Part shown: piece after piece, positions 15,547-24,622 of the stretch
Position numbering within the stretch: the first letter of the stretch is position 1
How the letters are laid out: each line of letters starts with the position of its first letter
From: Cohaesibacter gelatinilyticus
GTDB lineage: Bacteria > Pseudomonadota > Alphaproteobacteria > Rhizobiales > Cohaesibacteraceae
DNA: 64,000 bases
Direction: 5' to 3'
Assembly (NCBI RefSeq): GCF_900215605.1
Contig: NZ_OBEL01000002.1
Span: 496,001 to 560,000 of the forward strand
Notes under the pieces: model-generated
Told to the model about the DNA's origin: nothing
The model's database searches: none
The model's input: only the letters and a program-made list of their open reading frames with translations
Position numbers and translations under genes: made by a program

Positions 15547-18171
15547 TTAGAAGCTGGCTTTCAGTCCGAGCCAGGCGGTTCTGCCCTGCTTGAAGGGATA
15601 GCTGTTGCTGGCGGTGGAATTACCCTTGGTGGAGAACAGATTGTCGACCTTGAAATCCAGGACGGCACCCAAGTCCCCCTTCTTGTAAAGCTCATAAGAC
15701 CCACCGACATCAACGGTCACAACCGCGCCAAGGGTTTTGTCGTCATACACATCATGAGAGACAACCGCACCGAACTGGTTGGTTTGCGAGCTGTTTTTCC
15801 TGGTGTCATAAACGCCCTCATAGGCAAGGGAGAAGTTGGCGTTGGACCACAATTTCAACCGCTCATCAAAGAAGGAGCCATGGAAGGCAACCGATCCTCG
15901 CACTGGAATATCCAGATTGCCGGTCACCACATCAAATTCGCGTATGGAATATGAACGCCCCTTGTACCAGACGAATTTATCCGTCGGCTTGGCAGAAAAA
16001 TAGCCATTGGTCGAGCGATACTGCTCGGACCAGGTCAGCGCCGTCTTGATGCCAAAGCTGTTCATTTGGAAGAGATTCAAGTCCTTCCATTCCTTGGCAT
16101 ATTCGACAGTGGCCGAGCGATATTGGCTCGATGCATCATTGCCAAGCTTATAAAGCTTGGAGGTGGAATCCTGAGTTTTGGAATATTGATCCTGTCCCTG
16201 TCTCTCCAGCAAGCTCAGGCGGAATGTCCCATCCAGAAGCGGATCCTTGATTTCCACCCCACCGGTCAATTCATCGGTAAAAGGCGTTTTCAAATTCGCA
16301 TCCTTGAACTGCGTGCGGGTATAGGTGCCCGCTGCAGTCCAGCCTCCGGCCGCATGGGCGTTGCTCACTACCCCACCATTCACAGCACGGGTATAGGCCA
16401 GCACGTCCGGGCGCTGATCAGCCATGGCATAAGCCAGCATGGAATTGGAATGATAGCGGTTCACGCCAGCACTCAGGGTCACCCGATCATCAAACAGGGC
16501 CAGCTTGGCTTTCAGACGCGGATCCAGATCGATATTCTTGGAATAATCATTGTAATTGACGCGAAAACCGGGGGTCAGGGTAAAGTCACCCGTCTTGATT
16601 TCAAACTCGCCCCAAATATCGGACTGGAACAGATTGACCTGGGCCTTGTATGCCCTCAGATAGGTTTTACGGCTGGTGAACTGGTCATTGTCAAAGCAAA
16701 GCGGATCATTGGGATCGGCGCAGGTGAAATTACCACCACTTTGATCACGAGATCTAAGGCCTGCATCGTTAAATTTGGTGCTGGTGAAAAAATTCACATC
16801 ATCGGGACGATGACGATCAGCAGTGATGAAGCGCACAGATGCCCCACCACGTACTTTGATATTGCCCACTTCAGCACCGGCCTTGAACTTGGCTTCGGCT
16901 TTTTTCTCGCTCTGCAGCAAATCACCCATGCCACCCCAACTGCAAGACAATTGATCTTCCCCTGCCACATCCTGACATTTGTCGGACAGGCTCGGGCTCA
17001 GATAAGAATGACCGTTATAGGTCTTCTTGATATAGGACGTGACCATGGTCGACGACTTCTCATCGCGGCCTTTTTCGGATGTATTGTAAGCCGCGTGCAT
17101 GGTCAGGTTCACATTGTTGAACAGGCCGACCTGCTCGAATGTTCTGTCAAAATCAACCTTGGATGAGGTGCCATTGCCAACCAGCGTCAACCCGTCATGA
17201 AGCGTGCGGTAGGATTCCCAATCATTGTTGTAGAAATCATGCATATGCTGGAAGGTGAGCTGACCCCAATCCTTTTCCAGAACCGCCTTTGCCAGAAGCG
17301 ATGTATGATTGGTCTTCAGATTGACCTGATCGGGCTTATATTGCGGATCCCGCTGACGCGAGGTGCTGGCAAAACGGTTGGACACCGAGAACATGACCGC
17401 CAGATCAGGACTGATCGGACCGCTTACAGAAGCCGCAGCGTTATATTTCTTGAAATCGATGGGCTTGCGGTTCAGCGGGTTCGTACCGTCTGGCGTCGCA
17501 ACGATAAACTGTGCCATATCGCTGTTATTGCCCGAAAATTCGACAGATCCCCCCCATTTTTCACGCTTGGGGGCACGGGTCTGGAACTCGACCACCCCAC
17601 CTTGAAACCCCCCATATTCGGCAGAAACATTGGAATCCTGCACTTCCATTTTCTCAACAACGGCCGCAGGCACATAAATGGTCTGCGGATGCAGGCTATA
17701 GAGGCTGTCAAAGGCCGGATAGAAGCGATCAGTCAGCGTACTGGTCGACTGTTCCGTACCAGAACCCACCGCATTGATACCGACCCCATCAAGCACGAAA
17801 TTGTTTGAATTGAAATCCCCGCCAGAAATCGAGAATTGCTGCGGACGCAAATCGACCACACTTTCCGGGGTCATGCCGGCCTTGGTATTGGTATGATCTG
17901 CATATTGCACATTGGGCAGGGCTTTCAGCACAGCATTGGCATCACCCGTCGCCCCGCCCAAAATCTTCAGTGCCTCCTCATTCAGCACCGTTTTGCCGAT
18001 ATCTCCTTCCCCCCCGAAAACGCCGTCAAAGCCTTCTCCATTCTCTCCAATCACGATAATGGGGCGCAAGGTTGTTGCATCACTTGCCACGTCTTGCGCC
18101 CATGCTGGCACCCCCAAGATGGTAGAGCCCAGTAGCAGCGCCGACAGACGCGCCAATGCTGATTGTTTCAT
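15547..18171 (-). CDS. TonB-dependent outer-membrane receptor
   Basis: This is an 874-residue TonB-dependent transporter with a signal peptide (MKQSALARLSALLLGSTILG...AWAQ). The plug domain lies in the first roughly 200 residues (VLKALPNVQYADHT, FVLDGVGIN, VEKMEVQDSNVSAEYGGFQGGVVEF). A long beta-barrel follows and ends in the terminal Phe of LGLKASF. A TGA-N9-TCA iron box lies about 75 bp before the start, so iron control by RirA is likely. The diheme peroxidase and secreted-protein genes follow. The substrate is unknown; a ferric chelate or other metal complex is the best guess. Confidence 0.93.
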   Translation of the reverse strand: MKQSALARLSALLLGSTILGVPAWAQDVASDATTLRPIIVIGENGEGFDGVFGGEGDIGKTVLNEEALKILGGATGDANAVLKALPNVQYADHTNTKAGMTPESVVDLRPQQFSISGGDFNSNNFVLDGVGINAVGSGTEQSTSTLTDRFYPAFDSLYSLHPQTIYVPAAVVEKMEVQDSNVSAEYGGFQGGVVEFQTRAPKREKWGGSVEFSGNNSDMAQFIVATPDGTNPLNRKPIDFKKYNAAASVSGPISPDLAVMFSVSNRFASTSRQRDPQYKPDQVNLKTNHTSLLAKAVLEKDWGQLTFQHMHDFYNNDWESYRTLHDGLTLVGNGTSSKVDFDRTFEQVGLFNNVNLTMHAAYNTSEKGRDEKSSTMVTSYIKKTYNGHSYLSPSLSDKCQDVAGEDQLSCSWGGMGDLLQSEKKAEAKFKAGAEVGNIKVRGGASVRFITADRHRPDDVNFFTSTKFNDAGLRSRDQSGGNFTCADPNDPLCFDNDQFTSRKTYLRAYKAQVNLFQSDIWGEFEIKTGDFTLTPGFRVNYNDYSKNIDLDPRLKAKLALFDDRVTLSAGVNRYHSNSMLAYAMADQRPDVLAYTRAVNGGVVSNAHAAGGWTAAGTYTRTQFKDANLKTPFTDELTGGVEIKDPLLDGTFRLSLLERQGQDQYSKTQDSTSKLYKLGNDASSQYRSATVEYAKEWKDLNLFQMNSFGIKTALTWSEQYRSTNGYFSAKPTDKFVWYKGRSYSIREFDVVTGNLDIPVRGSVAFHGSFFDERLKLWSNANFSLAYEGVYDTRKNSSQTNQFGAVVSHDVYDDKTLGAVVTVDVGGSYELYKKGDLGAVLDFKVDNLFSTKGNSTASNSYPFKQGRTAWLGLKASF

Positions 18172-18243
18172 GCCTCAAATCCCGTTTTATCTTGTTATTT
18201 GTACGGGCGTATTTAAAACATGAGTCTTTAATGGCACAATATT

Positions 18244-18266
18244 AATATGAATATATTACTCATATT
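18244..18266. promoter_or_regulatory. Iron-responsive (IRO/RirA) box
   Basis: AATATGA and TCATATT flank a 9-base spacer, giving exactly TGA (18248-18250), N9, TCA (18260-18262). This is the operator motif of RirA, the iron regulator of Rhizobiales. It lies about 75 bp upstream of the TonB receptor start. Confidence 0.65.
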
Positions 18267-18410
18267 TTAGAAATGGATTTGGATAAATGTGAACAAATCC
18301 ACGACTACCTCCATTCCCACCCCACCCTCATTTGCCAAAACCGCAACAGATGCAGCACCTGCGCAATGTTAGGGTGATGACTGGTTCCAACAGCGAACGA
18401 GTCGAAATCT

Positions 18411-19970
18411 GTGTCTTCTCCATCACCCGATCAAACATCAGACCAACCAGCATACAACGCATCTGGCAAAACATCTGGCAACACCCCAGAGCACGAGCCG
18501 GAAAATGGTTCTGAAAACACAGCCGAAGAAGAGCTGATCGAGCAGGCAGCGGCGTGCGAGTTTGACCCGCAGCTCTGGGCGGACTTTGCCTGGGACTGGG
18601 GCCTTGGGCCGCTGGCGGACAAGCGCGTGCGCGGCTGGCAGCGCGATGTGAACCTGCGCATCAAACAGCATCTGGCCGACCCCACCACCCGCTATCAGCC
18701 GCTACAAATCGCCATTGCGTCTGGCCATGGCATCGGCAAATCGGCGCAGATGGGCATGCTCGCCAATTGGGCCATGTCCTGCTATTCCAATGCCAAGGTG
18801 GTGGTCACGGCCAATACCGGCGACCAGCTGACCACCAAGACCAGCCCTGAAATCACCAAATGGTTCAAATCATCGATCACCGCCCACTGGTTCGAATATG
18901 CCTCGCTGTCCATCAAATCCAAGGACAAGAGCAACAAGGACAATTGGCGGCTGGATTTCAACACATGGTCCGAGAACAACACAGAGGCCTTTGCCGGACT
19001 GCATAACGAGGGCAACATCATCCTGCTCTTGATGGATGAGGCCTCGAACATCCCTGATGTCATCTGGGAGGTGGCCGAAGGCGCGCTGACCGACGAGAAG
19101 ACCGTCATCATCTGGGTGGCCTTTGGCAACCCCACGCGCAATATCGGCCGCTTTCGCGAATGCTTTCGCAAATATCGCAAATTCTGGCACACCCGCCAGA
19201 TCGACAGCCGCAATGTCGAAGGCACAAACAAGACGTTCCTTAAACAACTCATCCAGAAATATGGCGAAGACAGCGACATCGCCAAGGTAAGGGTCAGAGG
19301 CATGTTCCCATCCAGCGCCAGCCATCAATATATCTCGACCGATCTGGTGGACGCCGCCGCCAAGGTGCATCTGCGCACCGACCAATATGACTTTGCGCCA
19401 AAGATCATCGGCGTCGACCCGGCCTGGACCGGTGAGGACGAATTCGTCATCTATTTCCGTCAGGGGCTCTATTCCAAACTGCTGGCCACCTTTGAGAAAA
19501 ACGACAATGACGTGATCATGGCCCAGCATATCCTGCGCTATGAGAAAGAGCTGGGGGTCGATGCCGTCTTCATCGATGGCGGCCATGGCACGGGGCTCTA
19601 TTCCATCGGCCAGACATGGAACCGCGACTGGCGGCTGATCTGGTTTTCCGGGGAAAGCTCCGACCCCGGCTGTTTGAACAAGCGCATGGAAATCTGGCAG
19701 GCGGGCCGCCAATGGCTGATGGATGGCGGCGCCATAGACCCAAAAGACGAGGTGCTCTATCAGGACCTGATCGGACCAGAGCTGAAACCCCGCACCGATG
19801 GCAAGCTGCAGCTGGAAGCAAAGGACGAGATGAAAAAACGCGGCATCCCCTCACCCAACCGGGCCGATGCGCTCTTCCTCACCTTCGCCCAACCGGTCAT
19901 GCCCAAGGCCAAACGCCTGGGCACCGACGAGCAAACCTGCGACGATGGCAAACATAATCCTTATGGTTAG
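18411..19970 (+). CDS. Phage terminase large subunit (orphan, prophage remnant)
   Basis: This is the ATPase/nuclease that packages phage DNA. Walker A is GHGIGKS (105-111) and Walker B is ILLLMDEAS (Asp209, Glu210). The C-terminal RNase H-like nuclease shows Asp336 in GVDPAW and Asp389 in FIDGG. The length (519) is close to complete. No portal, capsid or small-terminase gene is near, and a chromosomal TonB gene and repeat B flank it, so it is a solitary remnant. The start is GTG without a clear ribosome site, and the frame is open only 10 codons further up. Its regular high-GC codon use contrasts with nearby AT-rich genes. Confidence 0.85.
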   Translation: MSSPSPDQTSDQPAYNASGKTSGNTPEHEPENGSENTAEEELIEQAAACEFDPQLWADFAWDWGLGPLADKRVRGWQRDVNLRIKQHLADPTTRYQPLQIAIASGHGIGKSAQMGMLANWAMSCYSNAKVVVTANTGDQLTTKTSPEITKWFKSSITAHWFEYASLSIKSKDKSNKDNWRLDFNTWSENNTEAFAGLHNEGNIILLLMDEASNIPDVIWEVAEGALTDEKTVIIWVAFGNPTRNIGRFRECFRKYRKFWHTRQIDSRNVEGTNKTFLKQLIQKYGEDSDIAKVRVRGMFPSSASHQYISTDLVDAAAKVHLRTDQYDFAPKIIGVDPAWTGEDEFVIYFRQGLYSKLLATFEKNDNDVIMAQHILRYEKELGVDAVFIDGGHGTGLYSIGQTWNRDWRLIWFSGESSDPGCLNKRMEIWQAGRQWLMDGGAIDPKDEVLYQDLIGPELKPRTDGKLQLEAKDEMKKRGIPSPNRADALFLTFAQPVMPKAKRLGTDEQTCDDGKHNPYG

Positions 19971-20107
19971 AAGTCCTGGGCCAAGTCCTGGGCCAAGCCC
20001 TCTCCCCCTCCCAAACCGCCCACGAGGGTACCATGACGGGTGGTTGGGAGGGGGAGAGGACTGGACATGCTGCTTAAAAGTCTCATCAAGAGACTTTTAA
20101 ATCGAGC
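19971..20107. repeat. Palindromic repeat B, copy 1
   Basis: The element has a large inverted repeat (CCCTCTCCCCCTCCCAA with TTGGGAGGGGGAGAGG) and then a second hairpin (AAAAGTCTC/GAGACTTTT). An AGTCCTGGGCCA unit is repeated at its left edge. Related copies lie at 34398 and 46750. Here it follows the terminase gene. Confidence 0.8.
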
Positions 20108-20132
20108 ACAAATGAGTGATTAGAAGTTCAAC

Positions 20133-20414
20133 CTACAGCCAGTTTTCAGGCTTCCGCCCGCCATAGACCACGGCCACAATAAACACCCCATAGGACTTTG
20201 GCTCATAAATGGCGATGTAGCTCCCCTCAATGAGAAGGCGAGCAGTCTGGCTCAGCTCAGGCCGTGGGGCCCCCATCTTGGGCTGGCCTGCAGCAAGTTC
20301 GAACTTGTCGAAGAGGCGATAAACAAGCGCATCTGCTGCTGGCTCGTTATCTTGCGCAATGTCGCGCCAAATGTCGCGAATGTCTTGCTCTGCACGAGGG
20401 CTCAGGCCGTAGCC
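20133..20414 (-). pseudogene. parE: ParE toxin, cut off from its start codon
   Basis: An open frame of 93 codons begins right after an in-frame TAA. It reads GYGLSPRAEQDIRDIW and then ends YGGRKPENWL, an almost complete ParE/RelE-fold toxin of gyrase-inhibitor type. No start codon precedes the conserved part; the first Met is in PKMGAPRP. The parD antitoxin gene lies about 265 bp upstream, where normally the two genes touch. The gap is filled by a 249-bp TA-flanked element. Removing it with one TA joins a GTG overlapping the parD stop to this frame, giving VSEYLRPYGLSPRAEQ. The toxin is therefore very probably disabled. Confidence 0.8.
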
Positions 20415-20660
20415 TTATAAATGCGGTGAATTTGGTAGAGGCAAGTTTTTCTGCTCACAAGGAGGAAGAGCGAAGACAATGTGGTTCATTTTCAAGTTCT
20501 TACGACGTGGTGAGCAGAAAAAATCGCCCTATCCTTCGGACGACAAAATGGTCAAGACCTGGCGTCGGCAAAGAGCTTGAATGGGCAACAAGCCCATCCT
20601 TAACTCTTTTTCTAGCCATATCAGACCATTTTGACGCCAAATCCAGCTCATTTATGAGGC
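20412..20660. mobile_element. MITE-like element (249 bp) with TA target duplication, inside parE
   Basis: The ends are inverted repeats of about 24 bp with 20 matches (GCCTTATAAATG... and GCCTCATAAATG...). Each is bordered by TA (20410-20411 and 20661-20662), the target duplication typical of IS630/mariner-type elements. Internal inverted repeats (TTTTTCTGCTCAC/GTGAGCAGAAAAA) are also present. It has no transposase. Confidence 0.75.
20479..20580 (+). CDS. Possible 33-residue peptide within the MITE-like element
   Basis: The frame starts MWFIFKFLRRGEQKK and is basic. AAGGAGG lies upstream of the ATG, though about 13 bases away, which is long. Part of the frame overlaps the element's internal inverted repeat, so it may have no coding role. 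Confidence 0.2.
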   Translation: MWFIFKFLRRGEQKKSPYPSDDKMVKTWRRQRA

Positions 20661-20679
20661 TACGGCCTCAAATATTCAC

Positions 20680-20937
20680 TCACCGGCTTTTGGCTTCCGC
20701 CTTCAAGTCTGCCAGCAAGGTATCGGCATCGACAGTACGGCCTTCACCTCTAGCCATGCCATCCTCATAGGCTTGTTTCAGACGCGTCATTTCGATTTTG
20801 CGCAGCTCTTGTCGTTGCTCCCACAAGCGCAATGCATCACGCACCACTTCGCTGTTGGACGCGTAAGAGCCGGATTCAACGGCATCATGCAAACGCGCCA
20901 CCTGCTGCGGAGACAAGGAGACACTAAGGGTTTTCAT
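20680..20937 (-). CDS. parD: ParD-type antitoxin
   Basis: An 85-residue ribbon-helix-helix antitoxin. The N-terminal strand and helices KTLSVSLSPQQVARLHDAVESG and NSEVVRDALRLWEQRQ are split here only by SYAS. The C-terminal toxin-binding part is Glu/Lys/Ala-rich. It would bind its own promoter and neutralise ParE. The Met at 20937 fits the family start; another Met lies five codons upstream. Its toxin partner at 20133 has lost its start to an inserted element, so the antitoxin is effectively orphaned. Confidence 0.85.
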   Translation of the reverse strand: MKTLSVSLSPQQVARLHDAVESGSYASNSEVVRDALRLWEQRQELRKIEMTRLKQAYEDGMARGEGRTVDADTLLADLKAEAKSR

Positions 20938-21111
20938 AGGTTCTGTTTTCATATCTATAATATGGCATTCCTAACAAGAACTAACAAGAACTAACAAGAA
21001 CTAACAAGATCTAATAAGATCCTCTTACCCGCCCCACCACTCGCCACACTCAAAAGCTGTGCTATGCTGGCTTCATTACTGTTACGTCATTTTGCTTGGG
21101 AGGGATCGGAC

Positions 21112-22011
21112 ATGAGAAAGAACATAACTTGGCCCTACACTTTGCTGGGCAGCCTGCTGGCCATTTTGGCTCTCAGTTCCTTCCCCGCCTCTGCCGATAT
21201 GGCAAAAGTCGATGAGGTCATCCGGTTCGAGTTACCCCGCGCACCGCTGACGCCCATGCAACAAAAACAATTGCCACAAGGGGCGCAAAATCTGGATCCG
21301 GGCAGTTTTGAAGGCCGATACAGACATCCCGGCGGCAACGACAAAAAGCCTGCCCTTGTGGTGATCAGAACCTGCCACGACGCCAGCTATTATGATGCCT
21401 GGCTCGACCGTCTGAATGACTGGGGCTTTGCGACGCTCACCTTCTCTCGCTGCCAACCACCGAGCTTTGAACCGGACGACGCCACCATCCCCGCTTTTGA
21501 CTGGAAAAGAGGGTCCCTTGCCGCCATTGGCGCGCTGAATTTTCTGGCAAAAAAGCCGGAGATCGACGCCAAAAAGATCGGCATCCTGTCCTGGTCACGC
21601 CTTGGCATGATCCCGCTTTCCATTTTAAATTATGAAGGCTTCGCCCAATTCTTCCCGCATAAATTCTCGGCCGGTGTGGCGCTCTATCCCTTCTGTTCCT
21701 TCGCCCGCGGCCCCCATGGCGGGCCAATCCTGATCATCGCTGGGGCAAAGGATAGCTGGATCGACAACACAGTCTGCAAACGCGTGGAGCGGGTCTCCCG
21801 TCAGGATGACTTCCCCGTCTCCCTCATCATGCTGGAGAATGCTACCCATGGCTTCGACATCCCGCAATTCGGCTCCCCCAAACAGGTGACCAGATCCCAA
21901 ATAAACCCCGACGGCTTCGCCGCCAGCGGCGGCATCCTCGGCCATGACAAAGCATCCGAGGCCCGCGCCATCAAAGAAGTCAAAGCCTTCCTGAACAAGC
22001 ATCTGCGGTGA
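21112..22011 (+). CDS. Secreted alpha/beta hydrolase, dienelactone hydrolase-like
   Basis: The signal peptide is visible (MRKNITWPYTLLGSLLAILAL...PASA), so the enzyme is likely periplasmic. The fold features are VVIRTCHDASYYDAWLDRL near residue 83 and a nucleophile-elbow region ILSWSRLGM around 164. An acid candidate is GAKDSWID and the His is in THGFD. The elbow lacks the usual final Gly-x-Ser-x-Gly spacing, so the catalytic Ser needs care. GGGAGG lies 9 bases before the ATG at 21112. It is monocistronic, and the substrate is unknown. Confidence 0.75.
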   Translation: MRKNITWPYTLLGSLLAILALSSFPASADMAKVDEVIRFELPRAPLTPMQQKQLPQGAQNLDPGSFEGRYRHPGGNDKKPALVVIRTCHDASYYDAWLDRLNDWGFATLTFSRCQPPSFEPDDATIPAFDWKRGSLAAIGALNFLAKKPEIDAKKIGILSWSRLGMIPLSILNYEGFAQFFPHKFSAGVALYPFCSFARGPHGGPILIIAGAKDSWIDNTVCKRVERVSRQDDFPVSLIMLENATHGFDIPQFGSPKQVTRSQINPDGFAASGGILGHDKASEARAIKEVKAFLNKHLR

Positions 22012-22116
22012 TGGGGAGCTTGGTTTGTGTGGGAGGGGTGATCTGAGCGCTTGATAAACCCAAAGACGCAGCTTTGCGCCCTGGTGCCACGGGTTGCGGC
22101 GTGATAGAGCTCGCTT

Positions 22117-23037
22117 ATGGCATTTGGCGTATTCATTCACCGATCAGACTCTATCTATGACGACAGCCCGGCTGAGCGCTATCAGTTTCCGGCTAACTAT
22201 CTGAGCCGGGCGCAGAAGTTCATTGATGACTGGATTGTCTATTACGAGCCAAGCAAGGTGAAAAATACCCGTGGCTATTTCGCCATTGCCAAGGTCGAGA
22301 AGATCATCCCCGACCCCACAGCCCAAAACATGTATCTCGCCCTCATCGAGCCGGGCAGCTATATGGACTTCGTCAATCCGGTCTCCTTCAAAGATGAGGA
22401 TGGCCTTGTCGAGCGCGGTCTCTTGAATGAGCAAGGCAAGATTTCCGGCCGTGCCCAGTCCGCCGTGCGCCCCGTCTCACCAAAAGATTTTGGCCGCATC
22501 ATAGAACGGGGCTTTGACGAACAAGAGCTGGATCTCCCCCGCTTCGACGAACAGCAAGAAGATCAGCCTGGTTCACTCGAACTTCCGGGCATGGCAGAAG
22601 GCCAAACGCCTTTCATTTTCGACCAGCCTCGCACAATCGAAGAGCAGACGATAAAGCGCAAGGTGCGGGACCGGTTGTTCCGCTCGGTCGTCGTCAAAGC
22701 CTATGACAAGAGATGCGCCATCACCGGCCTGCAGCTGATCAATGGCGGCGGCAGAGCCGAGGTCGAAGCCGCCCATATCAAACCGGTCAAAGACAATGGC
22801 CCGGATATCATCAGCAATGGCATCGCCCTCTCCGGCACCGTGCACTGGATGTTCGACCGTGGCCTCATCGGGCTGAGAGATGATTACGAGATCCTCATCT
22901 CACGCCATGTGAACGACCCATCCAGCATCCAAAGCCTGATCAACAAAACCGGCAAAGCCATCGTCCCACCCCGCCAATCCGACCGCCCCCACCCCACATT
23001 CCTTGCATGGCATAGAGACAATTGTTTTAAGGCTTGA
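22117..23037 (+). CDS. HNH endonuclease with N-terminal PUA/EVE-like domain
   Basis: A 306-residue putative DNase. The C-terminal HNH region is plain: RCAITGLQLINGGGRAEVEAAHIKPV, split as RCAITG and AEVEAAHI, then NGIALSGTVHWMFDRGLIGL. These supply the Cys/His metal residues and the catalytic His in AAHI. The N-terminal half (FGVFIHRSD, YFAIAKVEKIIPD) looks like a small beta-barrel of the PUA/EVE kind that reads modified bases. Such fusions are candidate modification-dependent (type IV) restriction enzymes. That role is inferred; no methylase is nearby. Confidence 0.75.
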   Translation: MAFGVFIHRSDSIYDDSPAERYQFPANYLSRAQKFIDDWIVYYEPSKVKNTRGYFAIAKVEKIIPDPTAQNMYLALIEPGSYMDFVNPVSFKDEDGLVERGLLNEQGKISGRAQSAVRPVSPKDFGRIIERGFDEQELDLPRFDEQQEDQPGSLELPGMAEGQTPFIFDQPRTIEEQTIKRKVRDRLFRSVVVKAYDKRCAITGLQLINGGGRAEVEAAHIKPVKDNGPDIISNGIALSGTVHWMFDRGLIGLRDDYEILISRHVNDPSSIQSLINKTGKAIVPPRQSDRPHPTFLAWHRDNCFKA

Positions 23038-23185
23038 TTGATCACAGGACGGCTTCATCTACCTAAACAAATATATTTAAAATCGTAATATCAATATATA
23101 CAACCAAATTAAAATCAATGCATAATTGACTTCAAAGAGTATATTTAAGTCTCACTTGCACCTGCTTTTGGGACATGAAGACGCC

Positions 23186-24412
23186 ATGCCTTTAAACCTC
23201 AAGAAAACGCTCCTGATTGCAGCGCTATCACTATTCACCAACTATTCGTTTGCCGCTGAACGAGATTGTCCCACACATGCAAATGATTGGGTTTGTGTAG
23301 ATCAGGAATTCGACGGAAGCACCTACAATGGTCCAATGAAGTTTCATTGGTCCAATACCACATTTGGTGCAGGGTCGGCGTTCAATTGGATTGCTGCACA
23401 GGGAAAGATAACTGCAAACACTCCTAGTGAATTCGAAACATTTTTGGCAAATCTAAAACGATCAGATGCACCATTCAGAAAAGGAACAGAAGTTCACCTG
23501 AATTCTATGGGTGGCAATGTACTTGCAGGGCTACAGCTTGGCGCAATAATTAGGAAGCACGATTTAAACACAAGAATTGGCCAAACCAAATCTTGGAATT
23601 ACTCATTTTCCAAAACCGATCTCCAAAAAGACATCGTTCAAAGCAGTTTTAAGCCTGGAGTATGTGCAAGCTCATGTGCCTATGCTTTCCTAGGGGGAGT
23701 GAACAGAAGCTTCACCCCAAATGACAAGTTACTGGTTCATCAATTTTATAATAGAGAAGCGGTTCTTAATCCGGACCTGAAAACGAACCCAGCAGCTGAA
23801 AGCGCAGAAACTCAATTACTAGCTGGCTACGTAGCTCAATATGTGTATGCCATGATCGACGACATAAGAGTCTTTGCTCTCGCATCTGCAACAGATTCCT
23901 CCGATGCTTCATCCAAACTTCTACAAATAGATGAAAAATTGGCTAGAAAGATCAATGTAATTCGTGAAAAAACCAGGTCGAACTTTATTATTCGCCACGC
24001 AAATACAACAAGTGGCTTGGTGTATTTAGATGCAAGAACTGATGACGGAATCGATATTTCAATCACTTGCACATCGAGCTCACTGACCTTTCACTATAAC
24101 GGATTAGAGAACTCCTTTTCAGAGCCCCTAAAACCCACTCGTTTAGCAGCATCCGTCGACGGATCATCAGAAGCATTTGATTTTAAGGGTGGTTTTCCCG
24201 CCAAACTCCGATTCCCCAATCCTTCAAAATCTCCCGGATACGCGACACTAACTATTTATATAAAGAGAAACCAGTGGCCATATATACGGAAACTAGCATT
24301 TGACTCTTGGGTCTTTGGCAGAGTGTATAGCAGCACTTTCGAAGCCCTAATGCCTGCATTAAACGAGCGCGAAATAGAGCTTTCAAAAATTCTACGAAAG
24401 TCGTGCAGTTAA
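23186..24412 (+). CDS. Secreted ClpP/crotonase-like periplasmic protein
   Basis: The signal peptide is MPLNLKKTLLIAALSLFTNYSF-AAE. The central part resembles predicted periplasmic proteins of the ClpP-like fold (COG3904 type). It has LNSMGGNVLAGLQLGAIIRKH, read as LNSMGGN then LGAIIRK, and a CASSCAYAFLGG block carrying the putative nucleophile Ser. A His follows in LLVHQFY. AT-rich composition distinguishes it from its neighbours and hints at transfer. The C-terminal 130 residues are unfamiliar. The ATG at 23186 is chosen because the signal peptide begins there. Confidence 0.6.
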   Translation: MPLNLKKTLLIAALSLFTNYSFAAERDCPTHANDWVCVDQEFDGSTYNGPMKFHWSNTTFGAGSAFNWIAAQGKITANTPSEFETFLANLKRSDAPFRKGTEVHLNSMGGNVLAGLQLGAIIRKHDLNTRIGQTKSWNYSFSKTDLQKDIVQSSFKPGVCASSCAYAFLGGVNRSFTPNDKLLVHQFYNREAVLNPDLKTNPAAESAETQLLAGYVAQYVYAMIDDIRVFALASATDSSDASSKLLQIDEKLARKINVIREKTRSNFIIRHANTTSGLVYLDARTDDGIDISITCTSSSLTFHYNGLENSFSEPLKPTRLAASVDGSSEAFDFKGGFPAKLRFPNPSKSPGYATLTIYIKRNQWPYIRKLAFDSWVFGRVYSSTFEALMPALNEREIELSKILRKSCS

Positions 24413-24477
24413 ATGTAATCAACAAAACATTAGCATCTCTGACGCATTGACAACCGTAGATTGATATGATCAAAATA

Positions 24478-24506
24478 GCACAGGCCCTCTATGCAGGCCT
24501 GTGTGC
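24478..24506. terminator. Hairpin after secreted-protein gene
   Basis: ACAGGCC and GGCCTGT pair with a 9-base loop about 65 bases after the stop at 24412. There is no T-run, so it is only a possible terminator. Confidence 0.35.
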
Positions 24507-24622
24507 CCGCCATGCGAAGCTAAGCAGCATTATTTATTGTAAACTCAATGAACAGACTTCATGCCAATGGTAGGGTCTGGTTAGCAGTGGGCGCCTAGTC
24601 GGATCCGATCAGGACATGGATC

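Noticed and set aside
16066-17166. Long plus-strand frame opposite the TonB receptor
   Set aside because: It is the antisense shadow of a well supported receptor gene.
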